The notes under the pieces: model-generated
What the model was told of the DNA's origin: nothing
The model's database searches: none
The model's input: only the letters and a program-made list of their open reading frames with translations
Position numbers and translations under genes: made by a program
Shown: in pieces, positions 1-13,432 of the stretch
How positions within the stretch are numbered: the stretch's first letter is position 1
Layout: each line of letters starts with the position of its first letter
Assembly (NCBI GenBank): GCA_030544235.1
Contig: CM060463.1
Coordinates: 19,593,690 to 19,657,689, forward strand
Source: Lepturacanthus savala
Taxonomy: Eukaryota; Chordata; Actinopteri; Scombriformes; Trichiuridae
DNA: 64,000 nucleotides
Reading direction: 5' to 3'

Positions 1-2526
1 AATATGTCTTTCAGGAGAAATAAAAATGAACTTGGAGTTTCTGCTGCATATCTCTCCTGTATTAATGTCTAATTAACACAGCCTCCTGAATCAGTTTAAA
101 ATGATTTAATCAAATACATATTATTACACAAAAACCTTAGCCTCAGAGGAAATAATTAAAAACAAGAAGCTTGGAGGTAGAAGAAGAAAAACCACAGTGA
201 GTGATTGTGTACCCAGTCACTGCAAAATCAATATAAACATGCATTATATTAATAATGTGCCATTACCCATTGATTTTCTGCAAAGCTGAATATGTTCTAG
301 ATGTTTCTCTGCAGTATGAATATGAGTGATACCATGCAAACTAAATCCAGCCTTTACCCTAACAGAGCCACCAGGGATCCACACTGTGGTAAACATACAC
401 TCCAGCTGTATCTCTATTTCACATTTTCTAATTCTATTCAAGTTTGGAGTCTAAAGTGTCCGCCCAGTAAGAAATAACAACAAATCAGCATGGTTAAAAA
501 TACCAACATGCATATTAAACTCGCAAAATTATGCAGTTTACAACAGAAATGGAGCAGCTACTGAGAAAATGTGTATATATTTTGCAGATAGTGGCCTATC
601 AAAATAAGTTTTTAGTTGTGGTGAACAGTCATTATTTTTTATCAAGATTTGAACCATAAATAACCATAACTGTTCCCACCATTTCTTTTATTTTATATAG
701 CTCATTAAAAAAGTCTACGTACTTTGTGTATAAAATAGTGATCTGTATACTGACCCACAAATGGCCGATGGTGACTTGCTGTTGGTTATTTTAAATCCAT
801 CTTCTTGGCTACATGTAACGCCAACTATAGAAAATATAGGTTAAGTGGTACAGGGTGTGATGGTGGGGATTTCTCTGGTTTACATGTCCTATCCTCTGCT
901 GTGTTATTTTTATCCTTGGTGGGGATAAAATGTGTCCCTCCCACCCAAAGTATTTTCACCAGTTTCACAGTAGTTGTAATTGTTAAAACCCAAATACACC
1001 AGGTCCATGTTCATACTGATTTTGCTGTGATTTTATCTGCCTGACATCTGAGTGAGTCAGAGGGGTCACAGACTCACTGAAAGCAGTTTTATTTTGAAAA
1101 CCATCCAGAATTTGTTGGATTTCACATCCAAATTGCACCCATGATAAAGATAATATTTGGTTTAACTGCTAGTCTTATTCAACAAAGAGATGCTACTTTG
1201 GCAAAAGCAAAGAAACCGAACATTTCCTTGGATTATCTATAGATCATTGAGTACTGTTCAAAAGTTTGGGGTCACGCAGGCAATTTTATGTTTTCCATGA
1301 AAAGTCACACTTTTATGAGTTGTAAGCCATGAGTTGTAAAGTAATTAGAAAATTTTATTATATTAGCCTTCTGATGCAATGAGCAAACACATTGTATCAT
1401 TAGAATAATGGAGTTATAGTTCCTGGAAATGGGCCTCTATACACCGATGTAGATATTGCACCAAAAAACAGACATTTGCAGCTAAAATAGTCATTTACCA
1501 CATTAACAATGTATAGAGTGTATTTCCGATTTGTTTAAAGTTATCTTCATTGAAAAAACTGTGTTTTTCTTTCAAAAATAAGGACATTTCTAAATGACCC
1601 CAAACTTTTGAACTGAAAAAACTCTTATCTTAATTAATTAAATCTTTTAAGTTCTGGAAACTTGTTATATCCAATTCAGGTCGTATTATAATGACCAGTT
1701 CACCTTTGCCCCCATTCTGACCTCTCAAGTTCATAAAGCTCTACTGAGCCTAGATATAAAACAAAAAGAAAAAGAAAAAAAAGAGTTGAGCTGTTGGTGT
1801 AAATATTAATCACAACAACAGCTGAAATCTTAAATATCAAAATAGTGGTTAGTTTGTAATATAATTGTACATCGGTTAAGACATGGACATAGATTGAGAT
1901 GTTGATCAGTCTCAAAAAAACTGAACACTAAGAGCAAAGTTCCGAAACTTTATCTCCAAATTTGTTGTTTTCTTTCCTTGTTCTACATTGTTTGCTCGCT
2001 GCTGTCCTGTCTCTCCGTGTGCTGCTCTGCTTTTCACTGATCTGGTCTCTTTTCCATTGTAAATTCTGATGTTTTTCACCTGAACAAGCTGCAACCATCA
2101 GTTATGTGTGCTCTGGATGTGTGTCATTATTCTGTCTGCTGCAGTATATGGGTTATAAATATAGGCACAATTACAGTAGGAGGATGTTTAGAGTTTGCAT
2201 CAGGTCATTAGGATGTTGAAATAAGCAGCAAGATCTCTGTGTCTCTGATTCCTTTATAGAAATAGTAGTCACAGCTTATTATTAAATACATTTTTAATAC
2301 CGGTAGCATTAACATTAGAAATGTTGGTCTTCCAGTCTACATTCTGAACACTGATGAGTGCTTTGCAGGTAAAACCATATCGAAATAAATTGAGAAAGAC
2401 CAGAGCAAAAGATTGTAAAACGTATAAAGAAGAAATCCATACTGTAACAAATAGTACTACTATACTATATTGGTTTCCTCCCAATATTTAAAATATTTTC
2501 TTACAGACTGATTTTCTCTCTTGCAG
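1..2526 (+). other. cpne9 intron (partial), no coding exon seen
   Basis: AT-rich intronic DNA upstream of the first copine exon. It contains one short inverted-terminal element (1252-1616). No copine C2 or early vWA coding sequence was recognised on the + strand. Confidence 0.6.
1252..1616. mobile_element. Short DNA element with GTTCAAAAGTTTGGGGTCAC termini, copy 1
   Basis: About 365 bases bounded by inverted termini: GTTCAAAAGTTTGGGGTCAC on the left, and GACCCCAAACTTTTGAAC on the right. A second copy in the same orientation lies at 45750-46092, with clear similarity across its length. There is no transposase, so it is non-autonomous. The ends and length fit a Tc1/mariner-type MITE widespread in fish; that class call is from memory. 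Confidence 0.85.
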
Positions 2527-2654
2527 AATTCAAATACAGAAAACCCAAACTGTGTGGGGATCGATGGTGTTCTTGAATCCTACTTCCAGAGCCTACGAAG
2601 CGTTCAACTGTACGGCCCGACCAACTTTTCTCCCGTCATCCAACAGGTGGCTCG
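2527..2654 (+). CDS. cpne9: cpne9 exon a (vWA domain middle)
   Basis: The acceptor ttgcag precedes it and the donor gtgaga follows. It starts in phase 0 and ends two bases into a codon. It encodes the vWA helix/strand around GVLESYFQSLRSVQLYGPTN, which identifies the copine family. No earlier copine exon was recognised in bases 1-2526. Confidence 0.9.
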
Positions 2655-5600
2655 GTGAGACACGCGCCACACACACACATGCATCAGGGGTGATTCCCAG
2701 ACTAGCCCGGCAAAATACAGTTCACTGTTTTGTACATTTTATCGCGATTTCATTCCCACATTTATGAAAGAAAAGCATCACATTTTTGGGGAAATATAGT
2801 CCCCTATAGTCAAAAATACCAACCATTTGGTATATATCTGGTATATTTTGCCAGACCTTTGACTTATTTTGGGGCTTTTGTTTTGAAATTCAATGGGTAC
2901 AATATGTAAAACAAATTAATGGAATCTGTATCACATCCCTATCATCAGTGTCGTACACTCACACTGACTTATCCCCGACAGTGTCCTGTGAGCCGAGTTC
3001 TGGTTCTGGTCAAAATGATCAGGTTTCTAGGGAACACTAAAATAAAACGTCTTCTCAAAACAGCACGTGTTCAAAAGAGCTATTTATTTGCATCACAAAA
3101 CCAATATCCACGAAAAAGTCACATGCTGTAATCACTTGGCCCTACTTTCTCTCCCTTCGTATCTCAGTGCGCTGCTGCAAGACGACCAGAGCTATGTCCG
3201 TCACAGAAAAGCGAAAAAATTCAGGCACATTTTTGTTGCTACAGCCCGGGTAGGCACAAGTGCGCCCCATTTTTACACACATATATATATAATGTTTATA
3301 GCTTGTAGAAGCTGATAAACATGATACACGTAATACATAAATAAAAATGCACTTCAGAGTAAGTAATGTTCTTGAAATCTACAGGACATAAAGCAAAAAA
3401 AAGTAAAATCTCTCAAATTTTAGAGGTGCTTGGATTTAATTTAAAATGGCCCCAAATTGGCCTAGAAATGTCTATGCACATAATACTCCTCTACATAAAA
3501 TCTGCAAATTTCAATGTCACTTATTTTTTTGGGGTGACCCGGTGGAGCAGGGGTTAGCGCTGTTGCCTCACAGCAAGAAGGTTGCAGGTTCAAGACCTCC
3601 TTGGTCCTGGGTCTGGGACCTTTCTGTGTGGCGTTTCCATGTTCTCCCCGTGTCAGACTCCGGCTTCCTCCCACAGTCCAAAAACATGCTGAGGTTAATT
3701 GGCGACTCTAAATTGCCCGTTGGTGTGGGTGTGTGTGTCCCACGATTGGCTGGCGACCATCTGGGGTGTATCCCTGCCTCTCACCGTAACACACTGGGAC
3801 TGGCTCCAGCAGACCCCTGCGACCCTAATGAGGAATAAGCAGGTATAGAAGATGACTGACATATTTTCTGTCATCATAGGACACCAGATGTGTTACAGTC
3901 TGTCCATCAATTATCTTTGTCTTTGTAGAAAGAAATCCTCTCTTTTCCTAACAAATTTGAGAAATCGCTGTTGTTTTTTTTTTATTTTTTTATTTAAAGT
4001 CTACGTTTTCCATATTTAACATGTATGGGTGTGTATTGCATTGGGTTAGAATATAATTATATCACCATTTACTGCCAGTCTAAAATGTTATTAACAAGAC
4101 ATATGTACTAACATTGAAAGCTGAGGTTTTATGACTTTTAAGTAAAAACATAGTTGACTCTGAACCTTTAAATTTCTGATTACAGTTCTTGTTACTGATT
4201 ATTAAGAGAAATTCACTCTAAGTCTAACATCCATCGCAATGTCTGTCAAATAAAACCAGCATTTGCACATTTCTCAAGGAATTTCGTTCGCTTAAGTCTG
4301 TTCTGAACACAAACCTGCACACTTCCCTGCAATAATAATGTTTGTATATCAGTAACTATGATTAATGTGAATTAGTATTGTTTGTTGTGATGAACCCAGT
4401 CAGTTCCATCTGTATTAAAAAAATATGTGACTATATCTGTCCTGCGCCAAACAGCTAACTGGTGAACATAGTGAAGCATTTAGCAGGTAAAATTTTAACT
4501 ATATTTCTCCCAACTTTATAGACACTGACGTGAATGCTTCAAAGAACACAAAAATAAGAAGGAACTAGCCGATAGACTTTTCTTCCTGCTGAACCCTGCA
4601 TTGTACATACAAGCTTGTTTAAAAAAAAAAATGCAATTTCACCAATAAAGCTTGTTATTGTATTTTTAGTCCCTATATGAAGGAACAATATCCTGTCCTG
4701 GTTAAGTGTTATAGTGGTTGCATAATAAATTGTAGCTGCACTTTTCAGCTGTGCACATCAGAGCTTCAAACCCCCTCCTCCATCTCTTCATAGAGAAGGC
4801 TTTACTTTTTTCTTGTTTTTTGTTTTCCATATCTACAGATGCTGATATATGCAGTCTTGTACATGAAAAACCTGCATTTTGTCATAATAACCGAACCTGT
4901 TATTGCTAATATTTACTGCTGTAAACAGGTTTTAATGGTGACCTTCCTTGCCTTTATTTTGAATGTTGCTATTAGGGCTATCCTTTAAAAAAATGACTTT
5001 AGTAATATTAATACACTTTATCTGTACCTTTCATACAGAAATGGAGCTCAAAGGGCTTAAATACAATAATACTGGTAGTAATTAAGTGAGATACAGTTGT
5101 TCACTTGACATTTTTTTAAATCCTCTCTTAAATCTTCTTACCTGACTCCTTAATTAATACTGAATACATGTTTTTCTCTGGGAATTATATTGTTATCATG
5201 TTGATATTGTGATATAAGACAAGATATCACCAAGACAAAATACCTATGATGTGAAATAAGTGTTTTACACAAACACTAAAAACTGCATTACAGCAGCAAA
5301 TTGGTGTCACTTTCAGCACCAACTGTTCCAGCTGGTAAACCTTCAGCTAGAATAACTCAACTGGCAGGGCTACAAAGTACACATATGAGAAAGATGATGA
5401 GCAAAAATTATGTAATCTGTTTAAATACAATTTACAAAATATATAAACCTTAGGCTAAAAGTATTAAATTGGCAGGGCTGCATGATACTCATACAAAAAT
5501 GTAAGCAAAATAATGTAATCCCTTTATGTATAAATATAACACAATTTATAGAGGAAAAAGTTAATATTCATTTATATGTTCATGTTTATATATCTATACT

Positions 5601-6010
5601 ACTGATTGCCATGGATAATTATCACTACAATATCAGAAATATTGAGGAATTAGGTAAAAAAAATATATCTTGATATTTGATATTTTCCATAATACCCAGC
5701 CCTACTTCCACATCCTTACTTTTCTAAAATTTTCCCATTTCTTGTAACCTTCTTACATCTTCTCATACTCTGCTTCTCCCTTTTCTTCCTTTCAACTGTT
5801 ATCTGGATCTTATTTAAGCTCCCCAACCTTCTCTTATTCATCCTCTTGGTCCAGTGCTCCCGCTTACTGCTCCTCATACTGGTCCTCCTCCTCCTCATTC
5901 TCGTCCACCTCTTCATCCTCTACTTCTTTGTTGCTGTCAACCATGTGGGAGGTTTAGAGTAGTGTTGAAGTGTGAAGATGAGGAGAAAGGAGGAGGATGC
6001 ATGTTATAAT

Positions 6011-6103
<93 letters not shown>

Positions 6104-8321
6104 GCTACTCTTAATAATAAAAATGCATTTTATTTGTCACGATTTTAATGGTACTCAGAGGCACTTGTGGCAATTTACAAGAGGCACCATATCATATATT
6201 ATATATTATTATTGCTGTTTCTTGTGGGTAATCAGCCTACATGATCACACACATTCAAAGAGCTGGCAAATTGAGGTTTAGTTGGTGTTGAGTTTGAGAT
6301 TTTTTTTATTTTTAGCCTGTAACTTTATCACCACACAAGTCATATGATGAAGAAATTCAACCATCTCAAATTGTTTAATGGCATATGTGTGTGTGTTAAA
6401 GTGGAAGTAGACAACTTTTCAACCCTAGTCTTTCCAAGTAGTGTTTGTGCCACAGTGGTTTGTGCCCAAGACAACCGCACACTATGTTTATGCCATGTCG
6501 GCTAATAACTAGCAACATGACTTGGACACACATCCAAAGTGCATCATGTGCCTTGAGCTTAGACCATGCGATTGCGTCATCTAAATATGGCCTGATGTGA
6601 ACCAAATAATATGTATGTGTCTGTGTATCGTAACCCCATGCTGATGGTAGCTTCACTCTACTTATTAAGACTGTTTAACTGGCTGGGCCATTCTAACACA
6701 TGAATATGCTTTGATCTAAACCAGAGGTTTCCAAACCTGGTCCTGGGGGGCCAGTGTGAGTGCAGGCCTTCGTTCTAACCAGGCAGTTACACACTTGATC
6801 CTACTAATCAATCACTAGTGCTAAGAACCTTCATTAGCAAAATCAGGTATGTACTGCTTGGTTGGAATAAAAAATCCTGCCCCCACACTAGCCCTCTAGG
6901 ACCAGGATTGTAGACACCTGTTCAAAACCATTCCATTGTATCTCTGTCTGTATGTGTAGGATCCTTATCCTGTTAGAAGGTGACCCTCGGCCCCAGTCTC
7001 AAGTCTTTTGCAGGCACTGACAGGTTTTCTTTCAGGATTGTTCTGTATTGAACTGATGCTGCAGCCGCCATGTTTTACAGTGGAGATGGTGTGTTCAGGT
7101 TGAGGTGTAGGTTTAGGTTTACACCACACATAGCATTTCTGGTCTCATCTGAGCAGAGGGCCTTTTTCCACGTTTGCTGCATCCCCTACATCAGTGGTCC
7201 CCAACCTTTTCTGTACCGCGGACTAAAGGTGTAGCTGATAAAAACTAAATAAGCAGTAATAATAAGTAATTCCACTGTGTAATCATGTAATCAACTTTAT
7301 TAGCAGTGTCCTTGTAATGTCACACCAACAACAGAACATCACATGAGCAACATTGTTTCTACCCCAACACAGTGCAACACACTCTGGTCGCTATGGTAAT
7401 GTTTAAACATACCTTCAAAATAAGACACAACACAAAAACAAAGTACATGAAAATGCTCGCTAATCACAGCAGTACTGAATCAGTGGGAGCCCTGAGCTTG
7501 TTAGCGGGATGGATCACGTGACGTGTGGTGTCGCGACCTTGACGTACGTCAAGTGAGACAGATGTAACAGAGAAAATCCGGTCACTTTTCAAAATAAAAT
7601 CCGGTCACTTTTCAAAATAAATCCGGTCACTTTTCGAAAAATTAAAATTAAATAATGGAAATTATTTTTTCTTTCTGTGCGGCCCGGTACCAAATAACCC
7701 ACGGCCAGGTACCGGGCCCTACATGGTTTGTAGCAAACTGCACACAGGACTTTTTTAACAATGGCTTTCTTCTTGCCACTTTTCCATAAATTCCAGATTA
7801 GTGGAGTACATAACCCTGCTTTAAACTTCTCCACAACTTTATTCCTGACCTGTCATGTTGTTTCTTCACTAATGTTCTCTAACAATTGTTGTTAAATCCT
7901 TCACAGAACATATGTATTTAAGGTTTAAGTAAGGTCCAGGATTTTAAGAGCTTTTTTATATGGTGACTCGATGAGCTTCAGGATCATCTCGTTGTCTTGA
8001 GACGAGCTAGAGATACAATAGTAAAAATGTGACAGAATCAATGCATTTAAGAGGGTTTTAGACGCCTCCTCTGTAAGTGAATTTCTGACGCATCTGAAAT
8101 TTGCAAGGTTGTATTTCAGAATGCAGCTCATCTGTTTTACGTCCTTTTTGAAGCTGAGTGTAGGATCTATATTATATCTATAAATATTTGAATATTTGAA
8201 CATGAAGTTACATTAGTTTAACTAATACTGATAGTTTGGCAGCCACTTGATCAGTCCCCTTTCTATGTATATGAATGACTATGTCATCTGCATACATCTA
8301 GATTTCAACGATTTATTCACC

Positions 8322-8384
<63 letters not shown>

Positions 8385-8621
8385 TGAGAGAGAAATAAGG
8401 AAATAAGATGGAAAGGGATGAAAGTCAAGACAGGAGGACAGACATAGAGGACTCCAGCAGACAGGAAGTCAGACAGACAGACAGATAGAGACAGACATTG
8501 CCATTTTACTTCCTCTCAGCCTCAGGCCAGACTTAGAGTGTGAGCCAATCAAACAGTGAATCAGGCAGCAGGTCTTCCTTCTCCCTGCTGAGATCCTAGC
8601 AGTACCTGCAAAACAAACAAA

Positions 8622-8695
<74 letters not shown>

Positions 8696-11600
8696 TATCA
8701 TCTAGTACAGAACAAAAATACTCTAAGAAGCCTAGGGAAAGTCTGTCGCCATTCAGTGTACATCAACATAACACTTAAATCCATATACTGAACAACCTGT
8801 AGACATCCAGCTGAGTACCTGATGGTTGTACAATTTCATGCAGAGCATGCTCAAGCTGATCTGAATAACTAACTAATTTGTGAATCAGCTGGTAACTTTT
8901 TTTATCAGTTTTGCATAAAAGACACCAGTCTACACCAGCTGATCCTCAGCTACCATTGCTTGGAGACTTGGAGTTTGCTTTGTTACCCGTTAACAAAACT
9001 AGACTATGTGTGTGGTCAGGAGGCAAGGTGATGTAGAAAAAAAATAAATGTGTTTTAAATTACAAATGTTTTGCTTTCCCATTTTATAACTAGAGAAAAA
9101 CACCTTTGTTTTCTAAATTCTGAGACCGTTGCATGTTTTAGCCAATAGATGGACGTGAATATTGCAGATAGAAGAGAGTGAAATAAAACTTTAAAAAGTT
9201 ACAGAGAGAGAACAGACAAAGCAGACGATATGTTGATGCAATCGGTCAATAAATAAATAAAACTATCTATAAGAGAATTTCGTTCAAGTGTGCAACACAG
9301 TGATAAAAATGCAGACTTGTGAAACTCAGCTCAAACTGTGCAGTGTTGATCAGATTATGTCACTGCAAGACCTATTTCTCACCCCAAATGTTTTTTTTTT
9401 CAGAAACGTGTTTTAATGTCTGTTTGAGTGTAAAATGATGTAAATGTAAATGTGTTGTGGATGTTGGAAAATGCAGGTCAGTATTATGTAATATCACTAC
9501 ATGTCAGCTTTTATGTTTCATGGATTATGTGTGTTATTCAAAGTTTATTAATATTAGTAGAGTAGTAGAGTTTATTGATCCCCAGAGGGAAATTAAGGTG
9601 TCAAGTAGCTTACACAAATACACATAATGCCCACATGACAGCATATTAACATGACAACAAGAAGCAATGAGTGTTAACAGATAAGTCATGATGTAGTATT
9701 GTGATGTAAAAGTAAGAATTGACACTAGTCAACAAAGAACAAAGATCCTGGAAGGTGCACGAGACATTCAGCAAATATTAAAGTGATCAAGATGCAGTAT
9801 TACTATGTAATTGGTAGAGAGTGAAGACATCTCAATCATCAAAACGCACAGTCCAGAGTCTGGATTATTTAGCAGTCCAGTAGAAAGTGTTATTGCACAG
9901 TCCACACACACACACACACAGACACACACACACAGACACACACACAGATACATGCCTAGAGGTATCCCAGGACAGGGCCAGCTCAGGTAGCTGATAACTA
10001 CTCCATCTTTTCCCATCAGTAGAGCTGCAATGCTTAGGTGATAATCGACAACTTACATTGACAACTAATTTGATAATCAATTAATCAACATGAGACCTTT
10101 TTAAAAAGAAAATGTTCAAATTCTCCTGTTCCAACTTCTCAAGTTTGATTATTTTATGGTTTCTTTAGTCTTCTATAATAGTAAATTGATGATTTTAAGG
10201 TTGTGGAGTATTGGTCTGGACATTTTAGGTTGCATTTTCAGGTTTGTTAAACTGTAACAGACACTTTACACCATTTTGTGAACTGAACAACTAATTGATT
10301 AATTGCATCAAGAATCAATAGATTAGAAACTATTTTTAAAAAAGTAATGTTCCAGAATCCTATTATTATTGTTATTCTGAAATGATGGTAGACATCTCCG
10401 GATATAAACTGACTTTTCATCTCTACATTGAAAAATGACAAATGAAAAATGCTAAGGCTCCCTGCTGCATCATGACTGTTGACTTGACTACAGCAATCAA
10501 GGATTTCCCCTCATTGATTTATCTGAGATCCACACCTCAGTATAAATGGACATTTTTCATTTTGTCAGTTTATTGTATACTGTACTTTAGGCACTCAAGC
10601 CTCATTGAACTTGTTTACAAACACTCAATAAACTGATCATTATCTAGTTCTGGAGCTCCTAGATTATTCATGTGGTCTTGTGAATAGCACAATTCAATGT
10701 GTTTTACCAGATAAAAGCTGTTATCAGATTATGAGAGATTGGATAAACACAGCTATCTTTTCCCCCATTAGTCCATTTTATTTGGTGCATGTATATCTGT
10801 TATCTTTTGTCTTTTTACATCTGTGCATGTGTGAAAAGTTGTGGAAAACGGCTGTGATGTACAACAAACAAACAAATTAGCATCAGCAGCAGCATTGTAG
10901 ATGGGAGCATCAGCAAAGCCAACAAAAGTCACTTTTGGAGTGAAGAGGAAACTAAATTCATGGTCATTGAGATTAAAAAACTCAACATCGTCCAACTCCT
11001 CGACAGGAGAAAATATATTTTCTCAATTATTCTTCTTTGTGTAATGTTGCCATGGTGACAGAGACAGGATGTTTTTATTGTGCTATTCAGTATTATAATG
11101 AATGGAAACTGCTAGTTTCCACAAGGTGCATAATCATCACCTACTGTAACAGAAAATTTGAGTTTTACATCATGTAATTAGACAGAAATCCGACTGACAG
11201 CTTGAATCATGTAAACCAGTTTTCTGATTATGGCATTATTGAATTGAATATAAACACATCATTTCAGATTATTGAACCATTAACCAATTATTCACATTTA
11301 TCGGTATATTGTGTGCATGTAAATGGGTTCATTGCTTCATAGTTCAATCCTTCCAATATGTGAAGACTGTTTTTAAGACTTTTCCATGAATCTTTTTGTT
11401 TGTTAGAGCTCCAGCATATAACTACATCCTGCCACTGAACCCATCAGGACTAAAACACACACATCTGCTTTGTTTGAGCATCGGATTCACTCTCTAGAAG
11501 AAGCACTGAACCAGAATGCTTCATTTCTCTTCTGGCTGTAACCTTGGCAACCTGACAATTAGAGTCTGCCTCATTTTTCTCAGCTCTGAAGTTCACCTCA

Positions 11601-12131
11601 CTTTGCCATATCAGCAGTAGGAAACTAACCATCTTCCATGTGTTCTGTCAGAGTGTTGATGCAACAAGCTAACTCAAAATTAATTTTGTTTTAGTATGAG
11701 CTATTTGCCCCTATCAATAAATATCTCAATTTCCTGCCAAGTCGTTGTATATGTGTGTTCCCTTACAGCAGAGATGGATATCCCTGTAGTCGAGAACTCA
11801 TGACCTTTATATATAAGATTGATTCATTTGGTTTACATATTATATACGTAAGATGATATATACATAAGTTCCCCGTTTTAACAGGAACAAATTGAAACTC
11901 TAAAAGTTCTAATACACATTCTTCATAGCAGAGGTTGATCCACAGTGAGCCAATGCGATATTATAAAATATAAAATATAAAATGCCTCCTCGCTATTTAC
12001 CATATACCTCATGTTTTTTTCATCAATTTAATTTCTTCTTTTGAACTCAGAGGGATACAGATGCTGGCTGATGATTATATACTGGCAGCTTTATGCTGAA
12101 CAGCTTCATACACAAAAATGAGGTTAATCTA

Positions 12132-12163
<32 letters not shown>

Positions 12164-13354
12164 TGTGTGTGTTTCTGTATGTGTGTGTATGTGTGTGTGT
12201 GTTTGTTTATGATATAATTTTAGCTGTGCTGAAGAAGTGACTGATGGCTCCCAGTACTTTGTGCTGCTGATGATCACAGATGGTGTCATCTCAGACATGG
12301 ATCAGACCAAAGAGGCTGTGGTCGATGTGAGTATCTACAACAATGAACACAACACTAAATGCTGTGTTTGAAACCACAGGAACTGAAGTCACACAAACCA
12401 AAATCATCTGTCTAGCCATGACATGACTGTTCTTTTCGTCATTACTGACAAAAAGAACAGTTATTGAAAATTACACTATGTAAAATTATTTATGCTACAC
12501 AGTGCAGGGCTATAACATATGAGTCTCCCAGCCCCAGTTTCCAATGTACATTGTAGTATAGCAAATGCTGCATGGAAATTTCTGGTTGGAAATAGTTCTG
12601 AAGTCAAATATCTTTTACAACATATAAATATATGCTGCTACTATTACATTGAATAATAATTTGTGCCTGATATGATTCTTCCAGAAAAAGCACAATTACC
12701 TATGTAGAGATTCTTAAAATTGTGTTAAAAATGTAGGCTCTGTCGATATATAAATATTTTATTTTAAAAAAGTTGAACTACAGAAGATGTTTGTGAAAAG
12801 TACATTTTCAGTATAGGTGAACTGGAGGCTTCGAGTTTCTGTAATACTTTTGTGGAAGATATATAAACAGCACAGCAAAATCTGAGTGAAACAATTAAGA
12901 TAAAATAGAAAAGAACATTTCAGATTAGATAGAAAATTAATGTATTATTATTATTAATGTATCCTGTTTATCAACAGGAGAGCAACAGGAGAAAATAGGA
13001 AGTGAGCTTGTTTTTCATTTCTTTACAGTCAAACTGGGTTCTATCATGCTCATATAGTTCCAACCACTCATCATACCTGTACATGTTTCTTCAACTGGTT
13101 GCTTGCAAATTCACTATGTGCAGCATTTTGCAGGGTGACATACTCTTAAGGGCTGGGATGAAAAGCTGTGATGAGACAATTTCTGCACTCAGATCTGAAT
13201 TGTTTTCTATGTTAAATGAAGGGGCCAGTATAATCATGCATGTATGTGCTTTGGAATATTAAACTCACATCCCTCCCCTCTCCACAGGCAGCCTCCCTGC
13301 CCATGTCTATCATCATAGTAGGAGTGGGTCCTGCTGAGTTTGATGGTAAGTGGC

Positions 13355-13432
<78 letters not shown>

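Larger units (their letters stand above)
2655..12223 (+). other. cpne9 intron, 9.6 kb, repeat-rich
   Basis: Holds a SINE (3531-3860), AT-rich and foldback elements (5178-5706, 6721-6920), a (TA)n array, a hAT-like fragment (7192-7725), a LINE reverse-transcriptase fragment (7925-8315), facing GT and CA microsatellites, a LINE-tail-like sequence, a GGGCTGCAAC-family element and a Myb/SANT-like coding remnant. I see nothing specific in 3861-4440 and 11350-12120. Confidence 0.6.

Noticed and set aside
5997..6281. 94-codon frame rich in Tyr-Ile
   Set aside because: Translation of a (TA)n microsatellite.
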